From: an uncultured Clostridia bacterium
Lineage (GTDB): Bacteria > Bacillota > Clostridia > Christensenellales > Aristaeellaceae
Direction of reading: 5' to 3'
Assembly (NCBI GenBank): GCA_934647305.1
Contig: CAKUFI010000052.1
Span: 1 to 18,443, forward strand
DNA length: 18,443 bases
The position numbers and the translations under genes are program-made. Under the pieces are notes generated by a model that saw only the letters and a list, made by a program, of their open reading frames with translations, searched no databases and had not been told where the DNA came from. How positions within the stretch are numbered: the stretch's first letter is position 1; every line of letters begins with the position of its first letter. This document shows positions 7,518 through 14,304 of the stretch, one piece after another.

Positions 7518-9140
7518 TTACTCCCAGATGCTGCGCATGCGCCAGCGGCGGCCCTGGACAGAGAAAGCGGTGGCAGAGGTGATTTCGATGGGGGTATCGC
7601 GCATGGAGAGACCGTAACTGGCCGAGGCTTCGCCCTGGAGGAAGAACTCGCAGGAGGTGCGGTCGGTCAGCACGCGCAGGCGAAGCGGGCCGATTTGCTG
7701 CAGGCGCATGGAGCGGCCGCCGTAGAAGCGGGCCTCGCCGGTGTGCGGGTCATAGGTGAAGGAGACGCCGCCCGCGCGCACGGTGACCGGGTGCTGCGCG
7801 TCGATGACCAGCTCCATGTCGCCGGAGAGGTGAGGCTCGATGGAGACATTGCATACCGGGGAGCAGGCGACCGGCTCGCCCTCGCCCTCGCGCAGGGCGG
7901 CGATTTCCGGAATGGGATTGCGGCAGACGCGATAGCCGTCCGGCATGGAGGTCAGCGTGAGCAGGCAGGGCACGGTCATGCAGGCGCCGAAGGGCATGTC
8001 GGGGTAGCTCCTGTTGGCTGACCAGCTGTAGCGCCAGTCGGTCATGAAGCTGATGTGCATGCGGCCGACCGAGTCGTCGTGGTGGTTCCAGGTCTGGCCG
8101 GCATAGGTGCAGGAGCCGCAGTCCAGGGGCAGCTTTCCGCCCTCCTGGGTGAAGCGGCCGTCCTCGAACGCGCCCACGCGGTACATGCCGTCTGCGCCGT
8201 AAAGCACCCAGCGCGGCTCGCCGCCGTTGACCGGGGTCAGGCGGAACAGGTCGGGGCACTCGTACAGATCCTCCGCGCGGGAGAGACGCGTCCAGTGGTG
8301 CAGATCGTCGCTATGATAAAAGGTCACGCAGTTGCCCGTCTCGTCGGTCTCGTAGACCGCCGCGCCGAAGCCGCCGCCCGGATACTCGAACAGGCGCGGG
8401 TCGCGCCAGCTCTTGCAGTCCTCGGTGGGGATACAGGGATTGTCCTTAAAGAGGGTGAAGGTGTAGCCGCCGTCGATGCTCCAGGCGAAGTACTGGCCAA
8501 GAGACGGCAGCTCGGCGGGCGGATTCTGGCGGTAGTCCATGGCGCCCAGGCGGGTGAAGGCCGCGATGATCGCGCCCTTGCCATAGCCCGCCGCGCCCTC
8601 GCGGTCGATCAGGCAGCTGCCCGAGGCGATCAGGTCGGTCGAGGTGATCGCGTGAATCGCATCCGGATGCTCCGTCCAGTGTACGCCGTCCGGACTGGTC
8701 GCGTGACCCCAGCAGATGTTCGCGCCCATGTGCTCGGTGGCGTAGGGGTTGTGCTGATAGTACAGGTGATACAGACTGCCGTCGAAGAACAGGCCGTTCG
8801 GGTCGTTCAGCCAGCCGCGGCGGGAGGAAAAGTGATACTGCGGGCGCAGCGCCTCGCGATACAGCCCGGCGTAGAGCGGGTTGTGCGCGCTCATCGCCTC
8901 GCCCTCGAGGATCGCGTCCAGCAGGGACTGGGACATGTCGTCCGAGACGAGCGTGACCTGCCGCCCGATATACCTCGTCAGGTTCATCGGACAGTAGAAG
9001 TCGGGCGCGTCCGAAAGCAGCAGATACAGCTCGGTGAACGTCTCGCCGTCCGCCTCGAAGCGGACGTAGCGGCCGGGCGCGTCCCGGCGGATGGGGAGGT
9101 GCAGCCAGCCGGTGGTCAGGGTGATGTTGCGCTGTGACAT
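7518..9140 (-). CDS. Glycoside hydrolase family 32 beta-fructosidase (levanase/invertase-like)
   Basis: This encodes a 540-residue GH32 enzyme that hydrolyses terminal beta-fructosyl bonds (sucrose, levan, inulin-type oligosaccharides). Counted from the chosen start, the three family motifs are WLNDPNG (nucleophile D113), WRDPRLF (transition-state Asp, D247) and YECPDLF (acid/base E294). The five-bladed propeller is followed by a C-terminal beta-sandwich ending in CEFFLQG-type sequence. About 100 residues precede the catalytic domain, as in levanase-like members with a small N-terminal beta domain. There is no signal peptide, so it is probably cytoplasmic. The start at 9140 is preferred over 9146 because AAAGGAG is 7 nt from the former but only 1 nt from the latter. 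It is monocistronic, with no PTS or fructokinase beside it, so the exact substrate is open. Confidence 0.93.
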   Translation of the reverse strand: MSQRNITLTTGWLHLPIRRDAPGRYVRFEADGETFTELYLLLSDAPDFYCPMNLTRYIGRQVTLVSDDMSQSLLDAILEGEAMSAHNPLYAGLYREALRPQYHFSSRRGWLNDPNGLFFDGSLYHLYYQHNPYATEHMGANICWGHATSPDGVHWTEHPDAIHAITSTDLIASGSCLIDREGAAGYGKGAIIAAFTRLGAMDYRQNPPAELPSLGQYFAWSIDGGYTFTLFKDNPCIPTEDCKSWRDPRLFEYPGGGFGAAVYETDETGNCVTFYHSDDLHHWTRLSRAEDLYECPDLFRLTPVNGGEPRWVLYGADGMYRVGAFEDGRFTQEGGKLPLDCGSCTYAGQTWNHHDDSVGRMHISFMTDWRYSWSANRSYPDMPFGACMTVPCLLTLTSMPDGYRVCRNPIPEIAALREGEGEPVACSPVCNVSIEPHLSGDMELVIDAQHPVTVRAGGVSFTYDPHTGEARFYGGRSMRLQQIGPLRLRVLTDRTSCEFFLQGEASASYGLSMRDTPIEITSATAFSVQGRRWRMRSIWE

Positions 9141-9147
9141 GTTCATT

Positions 9148-9154
9148 CTCCTTT
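9148..9154 (-). promoter_or_regulatory. Start-deciding ribosome binding site of GH32
   Basis: AAAGGAG, read leftwards, lies 7 nt before the ATG at 9140 and only 1 nt before the in-frame ATG at 9146. Normal spacing favours the shorter protein (MSQRN start). Confidence 0.75.
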
Positions 9155-9175
9155 GACTGCGTAATGACCAAGTTT

Positions 9176-9204
9176 ATTATAGCATGCGTTTCCGCGCCGC
9201 GCAA
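9176..9204 (-). promoter_or_regulatory. Promoter for GH32
   Basis: Read leftwards, TTGCGC (9199-9204), a 17-nt spacer and a perfect TATAAT (9176-9181) preceded by TGC form an extended -10 promoter. The weak -35 with a TG-extended -10 is a common Gram-positive arrangement. The leader is about 30 nt. Confidence 0.7.
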
Positions 9205-9215
9205 TCGGGGCGAAC

Positions 9216-9240
9216 AAAAAAGCCGGCAGGCTGAGCCTGC
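9216..9240 (-). terminator. Possible leftward terminator upstream of the GH32 promoter
   Basis: GCAGGC/GCCTGC (9226-9231 and 9235-9240, 3-nt loop) is followed on the minus strand by CGGC and T6 (9216-9221). It would stop leftward read-through from fucO before the GH32 promoter. The 4-nt gap between stem and T-run makes it weaker than average. Confidence 0.4.
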
Positions 9241-9269
9241 ATCCGGTTGCTGCCGCCGAACAGAACACG

Positions 9270-9331
9270 AACCCAGCCGCCATATATCAGAGCGGCTGGG
9301 TTCTCCGAATCTGCGGGCTTCCCCGCAGATT
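9270..9331. repeat. Two adjacent long-stem hairpins
   Basis: AACCCAGCCGC (9270-9280) pairs with GCGGCTGGGTT (9292-9302) over 11 bp. Immediately after, AATCTGCGGG (9308-9317) pairs with CCCGCAGATT (9322-9331) over 10 bp with a 4-nt loop. They open the mosaic palindrome array that fills the gap between fucO and GH32. Confidence 0.75.
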
Positions 9332-9337
9332 ATCTGT

Positions 9338-9407
9338 CGGCATTGCCTCCGCACCCCCGCTGGGGGAGGCTCCGCTTCGCGCTCCCCCAGACCCCCACCG
9401 AAGTTTG
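9338..9407 (-). repeat. Palindromic module B (inverted copy of 18369-18443)
   Basis: This 70-nt stretch is the reverse complement of the last 75 nt of the window (18369-18443) apart from a 5-nt indel (one extra GAAGC-type repeat there). Its core is the hairpin CTGGGGGAG/CTCCCCCAG (9360-9368 and 9382-9390) followed by a CCCCCACCGAAGTTTG arm. A third copy of the core is at 18119-18172. Confidence 0.85.
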
Positions 9408-9410
9408 TCC

Positions 9411-9500
9411 GGCAGGCAGGGCCGACTGCCACCTGCGGCCGGTCGGCAGGGCCGACTGCCACCTGCTGCCGGTCGGCAGGGCCGACGGCCACTTGCTGCC
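9411..9500. repeat. Three phased 30-nt tandem repeats
   Basis: Three units of exactly 30 nt (9411-9440, 9441-9470, 9471-9500) share the plan GGTCGGCAGG GCCGACTGCC ACCTGCTGCC with a few substitutions. Units 2 and 3 each contain the hairpin GTCGGC-AGG-GCCGAC; unit 1 has lost it (GGCAGGCAGG start). One reversed unit occurs at 18252-18281. Thirty is a multiple of three, so the array makes a 10-residue repeat in an open frame, but no start signal supports translation. Confidence 0.88.
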
Positions 9501-9554
9501 GTGCATCCTATCGACGACCGTCGGCCGCCATAGGCTGAAGCGGCCGAGGTCTGC
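9489..9554 (-). repeat. Palindromic module A (inverted copy of 18198-18263 and 18282-18347)
   Basis: This 66-nt module matches the two direct copies near the window end in reverse orientation with only a few differences. It contains the stem GGCCGC/GCGGCC and a GACGGTCGTC stretch. It overlaps the last 12 nt of the 30-nt tandem array. Confidence 0.85.
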
Positions 9555-9570
9555 GCGGGTTAACCCCGCC

Positions 9571-9672
9571 GCCCGCGCCGCGGGCACCTCCCCTTTCAGG
9601 GGAGGCGTTTCGCACCGGGTTCAAGGCTCTCCTGAAAGGGAAGCTGTCGCCGAAGGTGACGGAGGGGTTTCC
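9571..9672. repeat. Module C: GC-rich hairpin cluster
   Basis: Three palindromes follow each other: GCCCGCG/CGCGGGC (9571-9585), CCTCCCC/GGGGAGG (9587-9593 and 9599-9605, 5-nt loop) and GTCGCC/GGTGAC with a GU pair (about 9646-9660), ending in GGAGGGGTTT. The composition resembles the CTCTCC...GGAGGGG intergenic palindromes I associate with GC-rich clostridial genomes; the family name is unknown to me. Confidence 0.65.
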
Positions 9673-9703
9673 TGACTTTCAGGCGAAGTACGCCAGAAAA
9701 CAC

Positions 9704-9834
9704 AGCTCCCCGAACGACGTTTCATTCGGGGAGCTGCATTTCTTTCAGCATTTTTGTTAGGCGGATCAAAGTGCTTTCCGGGAGAGCTCGAGAGGGGCCT
9801 TTCTCAGAAAGGCCGCCTCTCGATCGTCCTTCCC
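9704..9834 (-). repeat. Stop-associated two-hairpin element, complete copy at fucO 3' end
   Basis: This is the cleanest full copy. Hairpin A is AGCTCCCCGAA (9704-9714) with TTCGGGGAGCT (9725-9735), an 11-bp perfect stem. It is followed by T-rich sequence, the exact linker GGATCAAAGTGCTTTCCGGG (9763-9782), and hairpin B with arms 9789-9804 and 9806-9822. Here the outer arm is CGAGAGG/CCTCTCG instead of CTGGGGAGG/CCTCCCCAG, again with pairing kept. Hairpin B ends 12 nt from the fucO stop codon. Confidence 0.85.
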
Positions 9835-10983
9835 TTACAGCAGCTTCTTGTAGAGCGCCTTGATTTCCTCGACGCTGGTGTCGCGCGGGTTGCCGGGGCG
9901 GCAGGCGTCGGCGTAGGCGGACTCGGAGAGGAAGTCGAGGTCCTCTTCCTTGACGATGGCCTTGAGGTCCTGGGGGATGCCGACGTCGATGGAGAGCTGG
10001 CGCACGGCGTCGATGGCGGCCTTGCGGGCTTCCTCGACGGTCATGCCGGCGGTGCCCTTCACGCCCATGGCCTCGGCGATGTGGCGATACTTGTCGCCGG
10101 TGCAGGGGGCGTTGTATTCCATGACGGTGGGCAGCAGGATGGCGTTGGCCACGCCGTGGGGGGTGTCATAGACCGCGCCCAGGGAGTGCGCCATGGAGTG
10201 CACGATGCCCAGGCCGACGTTCGAGAAGCCCATGCCGGCGACGTACTGGCCCAGCGCCATGCCTTCGCGGCCCTCGGGCGTGTTGGCCACCGCGCCGCGC
10301 AGACTGCGGGAGATGATCTCGATGGCCTTGAGGTGGAACATGTCGGTCATTTCCCAGGCACCCTTGGTGATGTAGCCCTCGATGGCGTGGGTCAGGGCGT
10401 CCATGCCGGTGGCGGCGGTCAGCCCCTTGGGCATGGTGCTCATCATGTCAGGGTCGATCACGGCGACGGCGGGGATGTCGTGCACGTCGACGCAGACGAA
10501 CTTGCGCTTCTTTTCCACGTCGGTGATGACGTAGTTGATGGTGACCTCAGCCGCGGTGCCGGCGGTGGTGGGCACGGCAATGGTGAAGACCGCGTGGTTC
10601 TTGGTGGGCGCCACGCCCTCGAGCGAGCGCACGTCGGCGAACTCGGGGTTGTTGACGATGATGCCCACGGCCTTGGCGGTGTCCATGGAGGAGCCGCCGC
10701 CGATGGCGATGATGTAATCCGCGCCCGAGGCCTTGTACGCCGCCACGCCGGACTGGACGTTCTGGATGGTGGGGTTGGCCTTGATGTCGGAATAGATTTC
10801 ATAGGTGAGGCCGGCCTGCTCCAGGACGTCGGTGACCTTCTTGGTCACGCCGAACTTGAGAAGATCCGGGTCGGAGCAGACGAACGCCTTGGTGCAGCCA
10901 TGCGCCTTGGCCTCGTTCGGGATCTCCTGGATCGCGCCCTTGCCATGATAGGAAACGCCGTTTAATACGATGCGGTTTGCCAT
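9835..10983 (-). CDS. fucO: Iron-containing alcohol dehydrogenase, lactaldehyde reductase type
   Basis: This encodes a 382-residue group III (iron-dependent) alcohol dehydrogenase very close in length and sequence to E. coli FucO, which reduces L-lactaldehyde to 1,2-propanediol with NADH during anaerobic fucose or rhamnose use. Shared stretches include GADYIIAIGGGSS, NNPEFADVRSLEG, PTTAGTAAEVTINYVITD, DALTHAIEGYIT and ALGQYVAGMGFSNVGLG. The NAD-binding GGGS is at 95-98. The metal ligands D195, H199, H262 and H276 are all present. The start is supported by AAGGAGG 9 nt upstream. It is monocistronic, with its own promoter and a 17-nt palindrome at the predicted start site. Related 1,3-propanediol or butanol dehydrogenases share the fold, so the exact substrate is inferred from similarity. 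Confidence 0.92.
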   Translation of the reverse strand: MANRIVLNGVSYHGKGAIQEIPNEAKAHGCTKAFVCSDPDLLKFGVTKKVTDVLEQAGLTYEIYSDIKANPTIQNVQSGVAAYKASGADYIIAIGGGSSMDTAKAVGIIVNNPEFADVRSLEGVAPTKNHAVFTIAVPTTAGTAAEVTINYVITDVEKKRKFVCVDVHDIPAVAVIDPDMMSTMPKGLTAATGMDALTHAIEGYITKGAWEMTDMFHLKAIEIISRSLRGAVANTPEGREGMALGQYVAGMGFSNVGLGIVHSMAHSLGAVYDTPHGVANAILLPTVMEYNAPCTGDKYRHIAEAMGVKGTAGMTVEEARKAAIDAVRQLSIDVGIPQDLKAIVKEEDLDFLSESAYADACRPGNPRDTSVEEIKALYKKLL

Positions 10984-11033
10984 AGTGAACAGCCTCCTTG
11001 AATATTAAAATATAATCAGCGACAATTCTCCGG

Positions 11034-11050
11034 GAGGAAATCATTTCCTC
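11034..11050. promoter_or_regulatory. Perfect palindrome, candidate operator for fucO
   Basis: GAGGAAAT-C-ATTTCCTC is an 8+8 inverted repeat with a single central base. It covers roughly +2 to +18 relative to the predicted fucO transcription start, a position suited to repression. The regulator is unknown. In RNA it cannot form a normal hairpin because the loop is too short, which favours a DNA-binding role. Confidence 0.5.
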
Positions 11051-11058
11051 ACTCATTC

Positions 11059-11087
11059 ATTATAACCGCCCCGCGCGCGCTTTTCAA
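11059..11087 (-). promoter_or_regulatory. Promoter for fucO
   Basis: Read leftwards, TTGAAA (11082-11087), a 17-nt spacer and a perfect TATAAT (11059-11064) lie about 75 nt upstream of the fucO start. The leader contains the palindrome at 11034-11050 and a CTCCGGGAG palindrome. Confidence 0.8.
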
Positions 11088-11280
11088 GGGGGAAAAATAA
11101 AAAGATTCTGTGGCGGAAAAGGTGCATTTATGAGATGAAGGACGTGGATATGCAGGACTTGGGTCATACGTCCGGGCGGTTTGTGCAGGATTTTCTGAAG
11201 GGAGATGCAGACTTGCGCGGAAAGATGTGGGTTTCTCTGTGGAATTGCAGGAAAACGCGAGCTGTTAACGCAAAAAACGT

Positions 11281-11309
11281 TTGACAGCGGGCCATGAATG
11301 TGGTAAAAT
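11281..11309 (+). promoter_or_regulatory. Promoter for pyrG
   Basis: TTGACA (11281-11286), a 17-nt spacer and TAAAAT (11304-11309) form a near-consensus sigma-A promoter. The start point should be near 11315-11318, at the edge of a T6 run (11319-11324). The leader is about 130 nt, long enough for regulation. The segment 11088-11280 between the fucO and pyrG promoters shows no supported gene. Confidence 0.82.
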
Positions 11310-11377
11310 TCAATCTTGTTTTTTGAGAACCTGCACGACCACTTGCCAAAGGGCCGAACAGAACAGCTTGACCACTT

Positions 11378-11419
11378 GAAAGCGGCGTGTTGTGCGCCGC
11401 TCTCACCTTTTTTGGGAGA
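11378..11419 (+). promoter_or_regulatory. Candidate transcription attenuator in the pyrG leader
   Basis: AGCGGCG (11381-11387) pairs with CGCCGCT (11395-11401). The stem extends to 11378 and 11404 with one mismatch, and T6 (11408-11413) follows after ACC, giving a terminator-like structure 33 nt before the start codon. A second hairpin, TCTC(A)CC with GGGAGA (11401-11407 and 11414-11419), uses the same T6 as its loop and competes with the first. The 9-nt direct repeat GACCACTTG lies upstream at 11337 and 11370. CTP-responsive attenuation of pyrG is known in Gram-positives, but the GGGC start that drives it in Bacillus is not seen here, so the mechanism is open. Confidence 0.5.
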
Positions 11420-11446
11420 AAGTGAATACATAAGGAGGAACTCGCC

Positions 11447-13054
11447 ATGTCAACCAAGTACGTATTCGTCACGGGCGGCGTCGCGTCGTCGCTGGGCAAG
11501 GGCATCACGGCGGCGTCGCTGGGACGCCTGCTCAAGGCGCGGGGCTATTCGGTCACCATCCAGAAGTTCGATCCCTACCTGAACGTCGACCCCGGCACCA
11601 TGAACCCCTATCAGCATGGCGAGGTCTTCGTGACCGAGGACGGCATGGAGACCGACCTCGACCTGGGCCACTACGAGCGCTTCATCGACGAGAACCTGAC
11701 CCGGCATTCGTCCGTCACCTCCGGCCAGATCTTCTATTCCGTGCTCAACCGCGAGCGCAGCGGCGGCTACAACGGCGGCACGGTACAGATCATTCCGCAC
11801 ATCACCGACGAGATCAAGGAGAAGCTGTACCGCGTGGGCGAGAAGGCCGACATCGTGATCACCGAGATCGGCGGCACGATCGGCGACATCGAGGGCCAGC
11901 CTTTCATCGAGGCCATCCGCCAGTTCCAGTGGGAAATCGACCGCAGGGATCAGCTGTTCATCCATGTGACGCTGATCCCCTACCTTAAGAGCAGCCAGGA
12001 GCTCAAGACCAAGCCCACGCAGCACTCGGTCAAGCAGCTGCAGTCGATGGGCATTCAGCCGGGCATGCTGGTGTGCCGGAGCGACTATCCGGTGCCTCAG
12101 GCCATGCGCGAGAAGCTGGCGCAGTTCTGCAACGTGCCGGCCAAGTACATCATCGAGAACCTGGACGCGGAGAGCCTGTACCAGGTGCCGCTGATGCTCG
12201 AGAAGGAGGGCTTCGCGGACAAGGTGTGCGAGGCGCTGTCGCTGCCCCAGCGCACGCCCGAGCTGCGCGACTGGGAGGAGCTGGTGCACCGGTTCCACTG
12301 CCCGGAGAAGCAGGTCACGATCGCACTGGTGGGCAAGTACATCGAGCTGCACGACGCGTATCTGTCGGTGGTCGAGGCGCTGGCGCACGGCGGCATCGCC
12401 AACAAGGCGCGCGTGAAGATCCGCTGGATCGCGGCCGACGAGCTGGTGGAGGACGGCGTGAACCTGGACGAGAAGCTGGGTGACGTGCAGGGCATTCTGG
12501 TGCCCGGCGGCTTCGGCAACCGGGGCATCGAGGGAAAGATGGCTGCGGCGAGGTACGCCCGCGAGCACAGAATTCCCTACCTGGGCATCTGCCTGGGCAT
12601 GCAGATCGCCATCATGGAGTTCGCGCGCGACGCCTGCGGCATGGTCGGCGCCAGCTCCACCGAGTTCGACCCGCACACCGCCTACCCGGTCATCGACATC
12701 ATGGAGGATCAGCAGGGCAAGGTACAGACCGGCGGCACGATGCGCCTGGGCGGCTATCCCTGCCGGCTGGCCGAGGGCACGCAGGCCCGCGCGCTGTACG
12801 GCCAGGAGATGATCACCGAGCGCCATCGCCATCGCTTCGAGGTCAACAACAACTTCCTGCCGCCCATGCTGGAGGCCGGGCTGGTCGTGGCGGGCGTGAA
12901 CCCGCAGCGCAACCTGGTCGAGGCGATTGAGCTGCGCGACCATCCCTTCTTCGTGGGCGTGCAGTTCCACCCCGAGTTCAAGTCCCGCCCCAACCGCCCG
13001 CACCCACTGTTCGCCGGGTTCATCGCCGCGGCGGTCAGGAGCCTCGAAAAGTAA
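11447..13054 (+). CDS. pyrG: CTP synthase (glutamine-hydrolysing)
   Basis: This encodes 535 residues, the usual CTP synthase length. The enzyme aminates UTP to CTP using ATP and glutamine, the last step of pyrimidine nucleotide synthesis. The N-terminal synthetase domain begins KYVFVTGGVASSLGKG with the ATP-binding loop at about 10-19. It also contains FDPYLNVDPGTMNPYQHGEV, DLGHYERF and EIGGTIGDIE, all highly conserved. The C-terminal class I glutamine amidotransferase domain has the oxyanion strand PGGFGNRG, nucleophile C382 in LGICLGMQ, and the H508/E510 pair in FHPEF. AGGAGG lies 8 nt before the ATG. It is monocistronic, with its own promoter, structured leader and terminator. No anomaly is visible. 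Confidence 0.98.
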   Translation: MSTKYVFVTGGVASSLGKGITAASLGRLLKARGYSVTIQKFDPYLNVDPGTMNPYQHGEVFVTEDGMETDLDLGHYERFIDENLTRHSSVTSGQIFYSVLNRERSGGYNGGTVQIIPHITDEIKEKLYRVGEKADIVITEIGGTIGDIEGQPFIEAIRQFQWEIDRRDQLFIHVTLIPYLKSSQELKTKPTQHSVKQLQSMGIQPGMLVCRSDYPVPQAMREKLAQFCNVPAKYIIENLDAESLYQVPLMLEKEGFADKVCEALSLPQRTPELRDWEELVHRFHCPEKQVTIALVGKYIELHDAYLSVVEALAHGGIANKARVKIRWIAADELVEDGVNLDEKLGDVQGILVPGGFGNRGIEGKMAAARYAREHRIPYLGICLGMQIAIMEFARDACGMVGASSTEFDPHTAYPVIDIMEDQQGKVQTGGTMRLGGYPCRLAEGTQARALYGQEMITERHRHRFEVNNNFLPPMLEAGLVVAGVNPQRNLVEAIELRDHPFFVGVQFHPEFKSRPNRPHPLFAGFIAAAVRSLEK

Positions 13055-13062
13055 ACACGCAG

Positions 13063-13093
13063 GGGAGAGCCTTACACAGGGGCTCTCCCTTTT
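13063..13093 (+). terminator. Intrinsic terminator after pyrG
   Basis: GGGAGAGCC (13063-13071) pairs with GGCTCTCCC (13081-13089) over 9 bp and is followed directly by TTTT. It starts 9 nt after the pyrG stop codon. Confidence 0.85.
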
Positions 13094-13180
13094 AAATTGC
13101 GGATGAAATGCGTGAAAAATAGGGAATACGGCTGATAAAACGGCCTAAAACAGCGGAAGAAAAGGGATTTATCCCACAAC

Positions 13181-13209
13181 TTGCCAGCGGGGAAAAAGGC
13201 TGGTATAAT
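13181..13209 (+). promoter_or_regulatory. Promoter for miaA
   Basis: TTGCCA (13181-13186), a 17-nt spacer and TATAAT (13204-13209) lie about 50 nt before the miaA start. A small palindrome, GGGAT-TT-ATCCC (13164-13175), lies directly upstream of the -35. Confidence 0.82.
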
Positions 13210-13262
13210 AGAAGCATCAACCGCCCGGACGGAACATCCGCGGCGAAATGGAGTGAAAACCA

Positions 13263-14171
13263 ATGCAGAAACTGATTGTCATCATGGGTACGAACGCCTC
13301 GGGCAAGAGCAATCTGGGCGTGGCGCTGGCGAAGCGATTCGGGGGCGAGGTGGTCTCAGCCGACTCCAGGCAGGTGTTTCGCGGCCTGGACCTGGGCAGC
13401 GGCAAGATCACGCCCGAGGAAATGCAGGGGGTGAGGCACCACCTGCTGGACGTGTGCGAGCCGGGCGAGTTCTTTTCGATGCACGATTTTCAGCGCCTGG
13501 CGTATCAGGCGATCGACGACATCGCCGCGCGGGGAAAGGTGCCCTTTCTGGTGGGCGGCACCGGGCTGTACGTGGCCTCGGTCACCGAAGGGTATGTGCT
13601 CTCGGACGTCGCGCCCGACCTGAGCTATCGCGCGGAGCTGGAGAAGCTGACCACGCCCGAGCTGTACGCGCGGGTGCAGGCGCTCGACCCGGACACCGAT
13701 GTCGACCCCAAAAACCGCAACCGCGTGATGCGCATCCTGGAAAAGGCGCACGACGGCGACACGCTCAAGGAGCCCAACCGGCCGCGCTACGACTGCCTGA
13801 AGCTGGGAGTGAGCTGGGAGAGCGATATCCTGCGCGCGCGCATCGACGAGCGCCTGGACAGGCGGCTGCGCGAGGGCATGATCGAGGAAGTCAAGGGCCT
13901 GCTGGACGCGGGCGTGAGCGTCGAGTTCCTGGACAAGCTGGGCCTCGAGTACCGCTTCATCACCCGCTACCTCACCGGCGAAATCGCCTCCCGCGAGGAA
14001 ATGATCGCGCTGCTCGCCACCGCCATCAAGCAGTTCGCCAAACGGCAGCGTATCTGGTTCCGCCGCGACAAGGACATCCACTACCTCGACATGACCGCCG
14101 ACCCGCTCTCCGAGGCCGCCGCCCTGATCGAGGAGTTCCTGGGAGAACGAGGGGAACGCTGGGGAGGCTGA
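13263..14171 (+). CDS. miaA: tRNA dimethylallyltransferase
   Basis: This encodes a 302-residue MiaA, which transfers a dimethylallyl group to N6 of A37 in tRNAs reading UNN codons and aids reading-frame accuracy. The P-loop GTNASGKS is at 9-16. SADSRQVFRGLDLGSGK (32-48) is a variant of the usual SADSxQVYRGMDIGTAK. HHLLDV, GGTGLYV and the C-terminal FAKRQRIWFRRD block are conserved. It is slightly shorter than the common 310 or so residues. GGAG lies 9 nt before the ATG. The gene has its own promoter. The final residues (about RGERWGG) and the stop codon are encoded inside the left arm of the stop-associated element, so the C-terminus is repeat-derived. hfq or mutL neighbours, often seen with miaA, are absent. 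Confidence 0.94.
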   Translation: MQKLIVIMGTNASGKSNLGVALAKRFGGEVVSADSRQVFRGLDLGSGKITPEEMQGVRHHLLDVCEPGEFFSMHDFQRLAYQAIDDIAARGKVPFLVGGTGLYVASVTEGYVLSDVAPDLSYRAELEKLTTPELYARVQALDPDTDVDPKNRNRVMRILEKAHDGDTLKEPNRPRYDCLKLGVSWESDILRARIDERLDRRLREGMIEEVKGLLDAGVSVEFLDKLGLEYRFITRYLTGEIASREEMIALLATAIKQFAKRQRIWFRRDKDIHYLDMTADPLSEAAALIEEFLGERGERWGG

Positions 14172-14304
14172 CTTTCTGACCGGGCAGTGCCCGGCCCCAC
14201 TTGCTGCCGCGGAGCCATGAGCAGTGCGCATTGACGGCCGATGCAGTCTGGCCGCGCGTTTTTTGCACCTCCCCAGACACCACCCGGAAAGCACTCTGAT
14301 CCAC
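14151..14304 (+). repeat. Stop-associated element overlapping the miaA stop, interrupted by a second module
   Basis: GGGGAACGCTGGGGAGG (14151-14167) matches the gene-proximal lead-in and left arm of hairpin B at the other copies. The right arm CCTCCCCAG is at 14268-14276 and the linker, in reverse, at 14283-14302. The arms CTGGGGAGG/CCTCCCCAG still match perfectly, but about 100 nt separate them instead of about 20. The insert contains the short palindrome CCGGGC-AGT-GCCCGG (14180-14194) and a CCACTTGCTGCCG stretch also found in the 30-nt array near 9490, ending in a T6 run. Confidence 0.75.

Noticed and set aside
7200..8021. Long + strand open frame across the tandem repeats into GH32
   Set aside because: Its first part is translated repeat DNA and the rest is antisense to GH32, which has all catalytic motifs on the other strand. 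Similar peptide strings in other gaps only reflect the repeats.
9338..9554. CRISPR-like array
   Set aside because: The 30-nt repeats are directly adjacent with no unique spacers, and no cas gene is present in the window.
9247..9675. + strand frame with a 10-residue repeat (RADCHLLPVG-like)
   Set aside because: It results from the 30-nt DNA repeat being a multiple of three. It has no ribosome binding site or recognisable domain, and the same DNA occurs in other orientations.
11135..11284. 49-codon + strand ORF starting MKDVDMQDLG before pyrG
   Set aside because: No ribosome binding site, its end overlaps the pyrG -35 box, and no promoter precedes it. A small protein cannot be excluded but is not supported.
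11450..13003. 517-codon minus-strand frame opposite pyrG
   Set aside because: This is the usual antisense shadow of a GC-rich gene; pyrG on the + strand is unmistakable.
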